From contig JASAMV010007652.1 of NCBI GenBank assembly GCA_030248065.1, forward strand, positions 1 through 64,000: a DNA stretch of 64,000 bases, read 5' to 3'. The translations under genes were made by a program, and so were the position numbers. The notes below the pieces were generated by a model that made no database searches, had not been told where the DNA came from, and saw nothing but the letters and a program-made list of their open reading frames with translations. Every line of letters begins with the position of its first letter. Position 1 is the first letter of the stretch. Positions 11,182 through 21,800 of this stretch are shown here, in pieces. The stretch is from Rhynchonema sp. JSB1_4. Lineage: Eukaryota > Nematoda > Chromadorea > Monhysterida > Xyalidae.

Positions 11182-14100
11182 ATGGCCACTCACAACATCA
11201 ATTTCACGTTTCCACCCAACTGGATTCGACCGTGCTTCCACTGTCTTGGGTTTGAGCACATGCTCTGGGGCAGCTACTTCTCAATATTCGCCACAGTGTT
11301 GCTGGTTGCGTTGGGCGTTGCGCTAAGTGTGATTACCATAATGGTGCTCAGACAACGGGTAAGGCAGATTTTCAACTTTTAAATTGGACTTGGGTGTAAC
11401 GCGGATACCAAGTGCCTGCTGAGCGCATGAGATTACTGGGTCTGATTTGCTTGACCCAAAAGCTCCGGACCGACAAATAAATTAAGCTTACATACATATA
11501 TTCGGATTCTCCATGTCCGGTTAGCCACCTTGTCGCTTGAAATGCATCTATTTGCGTTTACTGCGTCTGATCCTATTATAGTAAAGCTTATACTAAGCTA
11601 TAGCTTTACAAGTATGTATACTTGTTGACGACTGTATACATTTCTGTTTTGCGCACGGCACCAATATTCCATAATAATTCATCCCAATTGACAAACAGGA
11701 GCTTCGCAACTGGGCGCACAACCTGCTGATAGCGATCGCCGTGTTTGACATCGTTGATCTGCTATCCTCGGCACTCGACAAAATGATGGAACCCATATTC
11801 TGCTTTATGCCCGGCGTGTTTCATTGGTATGTAGCTACATTTTATTTATTTATTTGTTTATTTGTGTTTTTGCACCTCCAGTGCCAGGTGAATGCAAACG
11901 CCCGCAGGCAATGTGGCAAATCCAAAAAAAAAAAAAAAATAAACAAAAAAACAATACACAAAAAAAAAAAAAAAAAAACTTTCCACAAAAAAAATAAAAA
12001 AAAAACACATAACATAAAAAAACCAAACCAACAAATTTCCACCTATAATTTTAAACAGCAGACAAAAAAAAAAAAAAAAAAAAAAAAAAAATAATAAACA
12101 AACATCATACATAAATCATACAAAAAAAAAATATACATACGTTTATATGCACTGAAACGTGCATTATAAAGGCCGAATCACATTCGTTCCGGCCTATTTG
12201 TCGATTTTTGTGTGGGCCGCGTTGCAGCCGCATAAATTTCCGCCATATTGCTATAAGTTGTTTGCGCCAACACTTGATGCAGGGCAAAACTATTGTTCCA
12301 AATCGAAAAAATACGATCCAAACAATAATTGCGTTTGCTCATTCAAGTTGAACAATAGGAACTTGCAATCCAAATTTATACAGAACCTTTTGTTGAGAAA
12401 CAAAAAAAATCAGCTCGGTGAACCTTGCACCCAGGCTGATGACAATCATCATGGGCATATGGGTGATGGGCGAAGTGTGGTCGCATTTCTGTGCCACGTT
12501 TCTGACGACAACATTGATTTGGACGTTGTTCGGTGCGACGTACGCGAAGAGCGTCAGGTTGGTGCATAGGGGCATCATCAGTGCTGATGAGATATTAAAG
12601 TTTGTACCCTTTCCGATTTCAACTATAGCATGGGACATAACATTACGTACGACCAAATCATCAACAGCTGATGAACAACATTCAGTTTCGGTTTTCACGT
12701 ACAAATTTTGACGCAATATTCAAATATGACCAAGTCAGGGTCGGCAGGCAAGGTTTGGATTGGCCACCAAGTTTGATATCGGTGCCATAAGAGTACAATG
12801 AGAGCCTCGGTATAATAAACCAGGAGCCTGTGTCTACGAACGCGTCAGTTTGGTTCCCAATTTCTCCATCCGTAGCGCGCCGGCGGTTGCATAATTCCAC
12901 CATGAATGACGCAAGACAGTTCGCATCCCGTCAATTCACCATACTGCGATCACACACAGTGAATTGCAGAAGTTTCATTGTACGCACCCGTCACATCGTG
13001 ATCAAAACTACCTGCCTGTTCGCACTGATCGGCATTGTGCTATCAATAATCATCGTAGTGGCTGTGCGCCCGGTGAAATGCTGGGATTCGTACTTTGAAC
13101 GCGAGAGCACCGAGTATTTGATTGACATCTACTCGCAAACAATGAGCGCTACCGTGCATCGCATGTTAGTTCCAGAATAAATTCTTCTCCTTGGGGCCGG
13201 TCAGCCTGACCCGTGGCTTGGTTTCAGGCAGATGCCAATACTGATTGTTGGGCATGGGCATAGGCTTACACATGTGTATACGCAACCTAATTGCGTTGAT
13301 GGGGGTTAGTGCAGCCGAGCCCAGGCCCAAAATGAGTTAGTCTTCATGTATTATACATACATATAATGGGGAAACTTTAGTGAATGTTCTAAACGATAAT
13401 TACATAGATCTTGAAACCGTCGTTGTATGCACGGCATCATTATTCTACTCTAATGCTCAACAACAGGTACAACAAAGTGGTCGAGTCCGTTGTGTTTATT
13501 TCCGTGGTCGCGTTGACCCCGGCCGTTATCATTCTCTCTCGTACCAACATCAAAACAATGGACCTGACCACTCAGGTATGCGCGTCCGGATTTGCGAACT
13601 AATCGCGATAGACATTGACTAATACACCAACTTTCCTTGTAAATTCAGGGCATCCTGCTGCGTCAGATTTGTTTGTATATAGTGATTACAGCGGGCATGC
13701 GACTGGTCGGCATCAGCTATTACGTCATGATTGACTACTTTCTGGTGCCACTGCCGCTGCGCGATTTTATGGTTGGTTGCTTGTAAGAGTGGTGAAACAT
13801 CAACACATTGAATATTATGCGCAGCATCAAACTTGGTGATCGCACGTCTTGGTCACGTAGTGTTTTGGGCACACGTTTCGGCTGATAGTTTTGTCGTCCA
13901 ATCAATTCGTCAAATCTTTTTGTCAACAAGCAATGATACATGAGCCCCAAATGAGCGCGAGAAGTAATACATGTGATTTGATGAAAAGATTTGACGACAT
14001 TACTACAAGCCCACGTTTCGATGCAACCTATTTCGACCAGCGTGAACTGATACCAGCCAAATGCAATGAATTTATTTGTTCACCCAAAACACTGATGATG

Positions 14101-14457
14101 ACCTGGTGCACCATCTACCACTGAGGACCTGGATGTCACCCATTTTGCCAACACAAATAATTGCGACTCCAGGTGCGCTTCGCTCGCTACTTTGGTTCGA
14201 TCTATGTCAACTCATACATCATTGTCAAATTCCTGGTGTTCTACTTCACGAGCGACAAGTTTCGCAGCGTCTATAAATCGCTTGGGTCAGTGTGATGTTT
14301 CAATTGGCTGTGGTGCGATTGTCTGATGTTTCACTGATCGTATATATTCAGACCAGACAAGGGCGCCGATGAGGATGCAGCTGATAAGGCGTCAGGTTCG
14401 AAAGTCTGTTACGAAAATTTGGCAGAAGAAAATAAGGAAGTTACCGTGGAACTGTGA
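11182..14457 (+). CDS. Class A (rhodopsin-like) GPCR, peptide-receptor type, 364 aa
   Basis: Eight exons: 11182-11358, 11699-11826, 12414-12557, 12970-13164, 13467-13575, 13649-13771, 14173-14285, 14352-14457; phases agree and the total is 1,095 nt with stop. Exons 1-7 each carry one membrane span: TM1 about residues 32-55; TM2 with NLLIAIAVFDIVDLL, the class A N-L-x-x-A-x-x-x-x-D pattern; TM3 after a cysteine that can pair with the loop-2 cysteine in VKCWDSY; TM7 with NSYIIVKFLVFYFTSDKFR, resembling the end of FMRFamide-type receptors. The usual D/ERY at the end of TM3 is replaced by a TYAKSVR segment. The tail is short, acidic and ends EVTVEL. The ligand is unknown. Intron 2 holds a long A-rich tract; intron 7 (66 bases) holds two TGATGTTTCA motifs. 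Confidence 0.9.
11920..12140 (+). repeat. A-rich low-complexity tract
   Basis: Runs of A broken by single C, T or TC, over about 220 bases in GPCR intron 2. Open frames here are pure Lys or, on the other strand, Phe runs and are not genes. Confidence 0.9.
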
Positions 14458-14717
14458 TTTTTGCTTTCATTATTCGCAACATCTCAGCTGAAATTTTCAC
14501 TTTTTTGCATTGTTGGCCATGTGTGTTGGGCTTATTAATGTGGGATCCCAAAGTACGATCCAATAATGTACAAAACCTGTGAGATTTGAGGTTATCGGTC
14601 CTGTTCCACAAGAACGGACAAAATCATCCCTTCATTTGTTTCTTTTACAATCAGTGGAATAAATTGAGGCCTTTCTTAAAGTATTTTTCGACAAGGGATG
14701 TAAATAACAACCTGGAA

Positions 14718-15416
14718 TCAATTTGATCCCAACACAGCCATGTGATATCCACATTTCAGCAAAGACATCAGCCCAGCACCGTCATCATTGATAATCAACT
14801 CAAGTGTGTACTCGTCAAAAACATCACTTTCAGCACAACGGCTGAATTTCAGCTTTTCTGTGAACATGCGCAGACTCGCTGAATTCTGTCGCGCGATTTT
14901 CGCTTCGAATCGTCTGATATTGAGCGCTTTGACGCCAAACACTAGCATGAGCGCTGTCGCCTCCAGCCCGCAACCCTGTCGTCGCACGGCCTGTTCTGCA
15001 ATCATCACGTCGATTTCAGCCGATTTCTGCACGGTCACAGCACAGTCATCGTAGGCGGCTGAATCGTGCAGAAACAGATTCACGTCACCAATCATACACT
15101 CAATTTCAGCCTGACGCACTAAAACAGCTCTGCATTCCGATGCTGCATTCAGCGCTGCACGTAGTTCAGCCGTGCTCATCAACAGATGCGGCCGCTGGTT
15201 CAGCCTTCTACACACGATGAACGTGCATTTCTGTTCGTCATTCAGCCAGGATTTCTGCATTTCATACTCCTGCTCGAGTGTGAGTGGTTCAGAGCGAGTC
15301 TGTTCCCGCAGCGTTGCATCGCACATCCATTGATGATATTTGGGCACGTGCTCGGCTCGGTACGGCACCAACGTGACTTTCTCGCCAATTAAAGCTGTTG
15401 ATTGGTTGACACGCAT
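14718..15416 (-). CDS. NAT9: N-acetyltransferase 9 (GNAT family), single exon
   Basis: A 232-residue single-exon protein. The N-terminus MRVNQSTALIGEKVTLVPY and the following AEHVPKYHQWM and SEPLTLEQEYEMQKSW segments match the animal NAT9 N-terminus closely, and MIGDVNLFL is the conserved strand before the GNAT core. The acetyl-CoA binding region is represented by QAVRRQGCGLEATALM, a Q-x-x-R-x-x-G-x-G/A-type loop. I chose ATG at 15414-15416 because family members start exactly there; an upstream in-frame TTG at 15428 is not needed. The family acetylates protein N-termini or tubulin-associated substrates; the substrate here is not knowable from sequence. It converges tail-to-tail on the GPCR gene, 260 bases away, and lies 362 bases downstream of COPS8 on the same strand. 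Confidence 0.95.
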   Translation of the reverse strand: MRVNQSTALIGEKVTLVPYRAEHVPKYHQWMCDATLREQTRSEPLTLEQEYEMQKSWLNDEQKCTFIVCRRLNQRPHLLMSTAELRAALNAASECRAVLVRQAEIECMIGDVNLFLHDSAAYDDCAVTVQKSAEIDVMIAEQAVRRQGCGLEATALMLVFGVKALNIRRFEAKIARQNSASLRMFTEKLKFSRCAESDVFDEYTLELIINDDGAGLMSLLKCGYHMAVLGSN

Positions 15417-15778
15417 CGCTGCGTTCAAAGCTGATTGGCTGGAGAAAGACAGAAATGCTTAATTGTGGTGCTCTTGCTGCAATAACGACGGTGACTACAA
15501 CGACGGTGGCGACCATAAAGCAATTTTCAGCAATAATACGGTTTGGTAAGTGTGTTGTGATCAGGCACACTCTGATGGAACATGGATGGATAACGATCGG
15601 ACGATACATAGCTGAACAGACAAACTTTATTACGAACCGTCATGCCGCAGGGAAAACGGAAAAGGATGCAACAAGCCCACACACGGTTAAACGACTCTCA
15701 ATAATTGTCACAAGAGATTTGCAGCACATACTACATGAATATAATTATCAAATCACCAATTCAATGAACACAAGTTCA
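15417..15778. other. COPS8-NAT9 intergenic region
   Basis: 362 bases between COPS8 stop and NAT9 start on the minus strand. No coding exon seen. It must hold the COPS8 3' UTR and the NAT9 5' UTR or promoter. Confidence 0.5.
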
Positions 15779-18038
15779 TCACGAGTCCAAAAACGACGTG
15801 TAATCGATCAACTTAGACAGCAGCTGACCACCGGTGCCCGAGTGCGACTGAATAGTGCCTGATTCAGCAGAGACAGCGGGCTGATTGACAATCATGATCA
15901 TTTTGTTCGCGTCGTCGTACTGCCAGTCGCGATCCGACACCTGCGTAAAAGCGGATACTTTTCCCACAGAATGAGCGACAAAATATTTTTTGGAATTGTA
16001 GTTCGAATTTTTTTCACACATTCAACAAACTGGGTCGAAGCTCCGTTTGGCGCAATCCCTTTGAAAAGAGTAAATCACTCTGTACCGAGTGACACAGGAT
16101 CCGGACAGGCATTAAAACAGATGTTTCAGCGGTGGGTGCTCACGATAAGATGTATGTACCAATGCGTCCAAATCAACAACAAAAGTGTGCTAAAGCAGAA
16201 AATCCGCTCAAATCCGAAAATAACCCCAGAACAAGCATCGAAGAAGGCCAATCAGATTTCACAATATTGTGTTCGTAACCCCAAAACAACATAAAAAGCA
16301 ACCAAACCGTTTGTAGTGCACGTTCAGCCGTCAGCCCGGTCTGTTTGGTGAATGCGTCCATTTTTATCGATGTATAGGATCGACCGATTAGCTCGATCGA
16401 TCGGCGACGACTTTCGTTGACCAGTAGTTCGATATAGCCGCTGAAACAGGGCAGTTACAGCCAGGGTTGGGCAAAAAAAACGACGGCGTTTTTTCTTAAA
16501 AAAACGACGTTTTTTTAAAAAAAAACGCCTGGGTCGTTCTTCGTTTTTTTTTAAATCCTGAATTTCCTTGATTTTCCCTGATTTTTCAAGGAAAGTACCC
16601 TGATTTTCAAGGAAAATCAATTTTTTGTCCCATTTTTTTCAAAAAAATTTCGACCAATTTTTACTTTGTCGAGATACGTCGATATACGGAGTTTGACTTT
16701 CAGTGATGACCCCGGCCAAAGTTGGTCCCATGATGCGGGTCTGATATGGGATCTTAACAACTCGCTAGAAAAGGGTTGAAACCCGTTTATTTTGCCTCAG
16801 AACACATAGAATTACTTCATTTAACCACGTTTTCTTCCCAACATGAGCGTTTTCCAATTTTTTGGGGGCATATTTTGGTCATCTGGGCGTTTTAAAAAAA
16901 CGTTTTTTAAAAAAAAACGTTTTTTTTAAAAAAAAACGATTTTTTGGAAAAAAACGTTTTTTGCCCAACCCTGGTTACAGCGCGCCCACTTTACCAATGT
17001 GTTGCTTCCCAATCTGGCATTAAAATTGCTCTATATACAACAGTTCACCCTCTCTGTAGTGACATGATCGGGACCGGCCATTTTCTGCCACTTGTTAAGA
17101 ATACTCTCCACAAAACCGGGTGGTATTTATGAGGTTAACGGCAGATTGGGTGAACGAAAGAGCGTTGCGAAATATCCACAGGGTTCCACCACTATCAAGT
17201 GTCGCTGTAAAGATGACAGGCTGTAGGGAGTGAATATTCATGACAGTGACCGCAAATAACGGGTCCCGATCATGTCACAGTCAAGAGATAGACGGTATGC
17301 TCGGCCGGTCAAACGCACGTCAACGAATCAGGCCAGACGCGCTTGTCGATCAGCGTGATCATGGATGCCAAATCACGATCGGCTATGAAATGTTCCAATG
17401 ACCAAACATCGGACAACAACGACGGCTTTTTGTCTTTCGTCGGTTTCTTCTGTGTGCAAATATTGTTAATGTCATGTGTCCGGCTGGTGCACTTGCACTG
17501 ACGGTTACCTGGTGCACCGCCCGTCTGTGAAAATAAGTTTAAACGGGTAACCGAAAAGCACACTGCTTGCTGGATCCAAGCGGCTAGTTGGTTGCTTTTT
17601 GCGAAACTTCTGGTGGTTCAATGAGCCACCATTGGTGCCAAAAACCCTGTGCACAACATCTTAGTAACTACATTCCCAGATGCAATTGTTGGCTGATTGG
17701 CGAAGGCACGCGCAAAACCAGCAAGATCAGCGGTGCATCCACCGAGCCTGCGACCTCTAATGCGCGTTGCATGTGGCGCGTGCAGCAGGCGCAGAGATCA
17801 AACCTTCAAAACAATTACACCTGGTCTCGGTAGTGCGTCTACACGCGCGGTAACAAAAAGATTCTGGACGCACCTGTTTGTCAGGTATTCGTTTCCACAA
17901 CAGCTGAGCGTTCGTGTGATCGCCGATGATCAAATAGCAGCACATCATCTGTACATATTGATCAGGCGTTATCGATCCATCCAGCTCGGCACACTCCAAT
18001 TCAGCTAGCTGATTCGATGGCTCGATCGGTGGCTGCAT
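15779..18038 (-). CDS. COPS8: COP9 signalosome complex subunit 8 (CSN8)
   Basis: Four exons: 17874-18038, 17319-17449, 16308-16440, 15779-15940 (591 nt, 196 aa; human CSN8 is 209). Conserved landmarks include NAQLLWKRIP in exon 1, the SRRRSIELIGRSYTSI helix of the PCI-like core and TGLTAERALQTV in exon 3, and the C-terminal LLSKLIDYTSFLD that mirrors the family ending. CSN8 is the smallest PCI subunit of the COP9 signalosome, which removes NEDD8 from cullin ubiquitin ligases. Phases agree at all junctions. Intron 2 holds a 512-base hAT-like MITE whose insertion point is only 21 bases from the exon 3 acceptor, and an intron repeat. A TGAAACATCA motif abuts the start codon. Confidence 0.95.
16462..16973. 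mobile_element. hAT-like MITE (CAGGGTTGGGC ends), complete
   Basis: Terminal inverted repeats CAGGGTTGGGC and GCCCAACCCTG, followed inward by A-rich and T-rich AAAAACG blocks. An exact 8-bp duplication, GTTACAGC, flanks it at 16454-16461 and 16974-16981, the target-site size of the hAT superfamily. The interior shares about 250 near-identical bases with 33945-34200. No transposase frame. Confidence 0.9.
17484..17571 (+). repeat. Short interspersed intron repeat (CCTGGTGCACC family)
   Basis: Contains GCACTTGCACTGACGGTTAC, CCTGGTGCACCGCCCGTCTG and GGGTAACCGAAAAGCACACT in the family order. Lies in COPS8 intron 1. Confidence 0.7.
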
Positions 18039-18894
18039 GATGTTTCATAGACAGTGGTATTGGCAGGTGTGGATTAAAGCACCCGCCGATTCTGGTGAAG
18101 AAAATGGAGTTATGTATCATAAACCGTCCAGAAAGCCAAGCTGGTGCATTGTGATAATTGGACCGCGCGTCATTGGACAGCAACACAACCAGTCTAACGT
18201 CTCATGGGCGCAGTGGGTTATGTATATTACATATGTGATGTTTCAAATTATGTGTATGTCGTCAACAGGTATGGCACTCCATTGTGGAGTCACTCGGGAC
18301 TAAACCCACAGACACACCTGCCGCGAGATAAATGTGGATCAAATTTTCAACAGGCCTAGCAACACAATTTTATTTCCCGGCCAAATAGATTCTCAGTGAT
18401 AGGAATTGTAGCCACACAAACAAAACAACCATTCTGATAATAAATAAATATTAGATCATGGTGCAAACAGGAAACATCAAATAGGCTCATATAACTTCAT
18501 TCGTTTTTATATCACAATATGTCTTGTCAGATGTAAATATCACATGAAAAGAAGTACTGCTGCGCCACATAAAAGATACTATCTGACGTAAAATTAGAAA
18601 TTAATTTTAACAGTCACCTAACGTCGAATATCTGTAAAAATAAAATCAAGTCCCACTGAAAATAGAGACTGTAGGATGTACCGTCTCGATTATATTTTTC
18701 CTAGAGTAATTTTTCTGAATCCCAATCCACAACAGAGTTGGCACATTAAACAAGATTAGTGCAAATGTTCCGGAAGATAGAAAACAATGGAAAAGCAATC
18801 CAACACAGAAAACAAAAAAACGTTTTGATACGTCGCGAAACTCAGAAAACGACAGAAAAAACATAATCATTGAAAAACAAACAGTGTCATCATT
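18039..18894. other. GBF1-COPS8 intergenic region
   Basis: 856 bases holding the GBF1 3' UTR and the COPS8 5' region. No exon seen. Contains two TGATGTTTCA motifs (18038-18047, touching the COPS8 start codon, and 18236-18245). Confidence 0.5.
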
Positions 18895-21800
18895 TCATGG
18901 CTGCGGATGTTGCTGCGGCTGGGACATGGGGGCTGGCGGGTGCAGAATAATCTGGAAGGAAATTTGAATCTTTTTGCGTTTCCTGATCAGATTGGCCCTC
19001 ACGCGCCGTTCAGAAACATTGCGCACGGCTGCCTGGCTGGCAGGCAAGCTCCAAGTGCGTATGTGGCCCAAATGTTTCAAAAGTCAAGTTTCGGGCTTGG
19101 AACTTGACATTAACTATGGGGCGCATTTAAGTGCACGGCAGCAAGGTTTGAGATTTACCATAGAAGGATGCGAGTGTGACAAAAGATCAGTTGTGAACAG
19201 AAGAATTTAAAAAAATTTTTTATGTTTAATAATGAACCAGACATCAACAGTCAGTTGCTCACGAAACAATCGGTCACTACATAAAGGGCTCATCAATCAA
19301 ACATAATAGACGGTCACGATAAAAATGTTATATACCCAAATTCAAAACTGATTTGACCAACATGTTGTGGTGACGCATGTGCCGGTGCCATACTGTGCAA
19401 CAGTCCACCACCAGATGCACGTTGAGGGCTGGGTTCGGCCGGGTGTTGTTGGACAGGGCTTGGAGCTTGAGGCAATTCGACTGGTTTGCTAATCACAATA
19501 CCCTCCAAGTGCGACAGGTCCTCTTCGCCTTGTTGACCGGTGGGCGCTTGGGGCTGCGGTTGCGACTAAGTGCGGCGGGAAAACGGTTAAATTGCTACTT
19601 TCTGGGGTCCTGGCCTAGTCTAGTCTAGTGGTCTAACGGTTAGCCTAGTGGTCATGGCACTGCCCCGGAAAGGCACGAAGCCTGGGTTCGATTCCCAGAC
19701 GTACAAAAGTCATTTTTTGTGCACAAACGATTTCGGATTGTACGTGCGTTCCCGTTATTATACTTTCTGGGGTCATGCGGTTATCTGGGGAACGACCATT
19801 CTGTGCGAAAAAATGTTGAGAAATGGCAACTACTAACGCCGCACAATTGGTAAATCTCAGAGCCTAATCTTTCAGAAAGATGCTTTTTCAGATCGAAGAT
19901 TTGGTGACCTATCAAATTAACATATCCATGTGCTAGCCAAGATAATGTTTCACCTGCTGTGCAGTATCAGGTATCGGTGCAGCTGACGCTGCTACATTTT
20001 GTTGTTGAATTGGCTGTGTGGGTGGATTGGGCAGCACTTTGTCCATCAAATCCGGCAGGAATGTCGCCAGTCGTTCTGCAATGTAAACATGATGTTTCAA
20101 GTGTTCAGGCGATGTGAAACCGAACCGACATTGCGTGTTATCGGATGGTCACGCGACTGATTTTCAAACTGGACATTTCGCGCTTCGCCTGCAGTTTTTG
20201 TTTCAGTTGATCTTGAGTTTGTTCCATCACAGTCAACAACCTTAAATCACGAGATTTGAAAAAATCTGAATTCAAAAGTTCTCCTGACCAAGGCAGATCG
20301 CGCCCATTATCCCCCAATCCAGCAGATCAAACCTCACAATGATATAGTAACCCAAAAACGAACCTTTTGTGATGTCATACAATCCTGGTATGCTGAGAAA
20401 CATGCCAGTATTGTCGAGAATGAGTACCATGTTCTTCAACGATTCAGGTATGGCTTCGGACAACAGGTCACTGCGATCCGTGTGCAAATACCGATCCATG
20501 AAGTCGAGAATGGTCAGCCACAACGATCGGAACGATTTCAGACTGCTCAGTGGGCTGAAACATCATTTTGGGCAAATGAAATTAATGGGCAACAGGCGGC
20601 GCATAGTAAACCTAATTATGCCGATGTCATGTCATATGTTGTAGCATAAAGCACGTGCTATATACACTACACCGTAGTTATGAGATTTAGCTCACTATCA
20701 GGGGTTGTAAGATGTGCATTGAAACGTCATCCACCTGCAGCTGCGAGAGTACTAGACGGAAACAAATTGTTCATTTACAACGGGCGAAAATGGCACTGAC
20801 TCATGCCTGCGAATATGTTTATATATTACACTAGAGCGTGTTCACAATTATCACCAAACAAAGTAAAAATCAATAAAAACGCTCCCTCCCGACCTCAAAT
20901 GATTGAGCAACACTTTCGACAGCAGTGCCACAGCGCGATAGCGCGTCTCCTCCATTCCCAGTGGGTCCATCGGTGAGATATTATCGGCCAACTTGGATAG
21001 CAGCGGGAACAACACTTCGGCGAAACAGTCCTCCCACTCGCCGGGGCCGAGCAGATGTAGGTCTTGGATTAGGAAGGCGCGCTGCAATCGTGTACGACGT
21101 TTGGTTAGTATAACAGCAGTGAGTCTTGGCTGGTCAACTAGGACATCGTCAGTGCGGAATGCGCCAAATGGTCACATGTACCAGGAACTATGTGGCGGCA
21201 GATTGACAGCAAGCGGTATCATAGGATTTAACCGCTGTCTTGTGTCTGGTTTTGATCAGCGTAAAAGGTTTTAGATTAGCAGCGCGAACAAAGTCCAGTA
21301 AATTTTGAGACATCCGTGGACAAAAATCCCCCACTGACAAAAGACTGGACATGGTCATAAAGACTGAAGCCGATTTTTGTTAAAACAGCAGCCAAACGTT
21401 TCAGAAAAACAAATTTCTATTGTCGGCCGTCCTCTCGATTTACACCGGTCAAACACGCACCTGCAAATAGTTGAGCGCCTGCGATCGTATTTGCCGTCTG
21501 CAGTCGCAGCACAGTCGTGCGATGCATTGCAACAACGGACGCCAGCACACGCGCCATAGATGGCTGGCTGAAGCGTCGACGGATTGCGGTCCTGTGTGTG
21601 TGGCCAAATATCGAGCAATTTAGTGATACCACACCACATCATGAAACATGATCATGAACGACGTCAAGCTTGGCGATGGGTCTCGGATCGTCTTGGTTGC
21701 GTGACTTTTTATATTTCGAGAATCGCGGATGGTTGAGTAAGAGTTGTCCCCAGACAGCTAATAAAACACCCTTTAGTTTATAAGTATGCATAAAAAGCAA

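Noticed and set aside
11741..12112. Lys-rich (plus) and Phe-rich (minus) open frames
   Set aside because: Produced by the A-rich tract in GPCR intron 2; only the exon 11699-11826 part is coding.
14718..15428. Longer NAT9 starting at a TTG codon (15428)
   Set aside because: Not an ATG; the family N-terminus aligns exactly with the ATG at 15414-15416.
19618..19700. tRNA gene
   Set aside because: A and B boxes and T-arm are good, but the acceptor stem does not pair and position 33 is C; flanking 14-bp repeats show a SINE.
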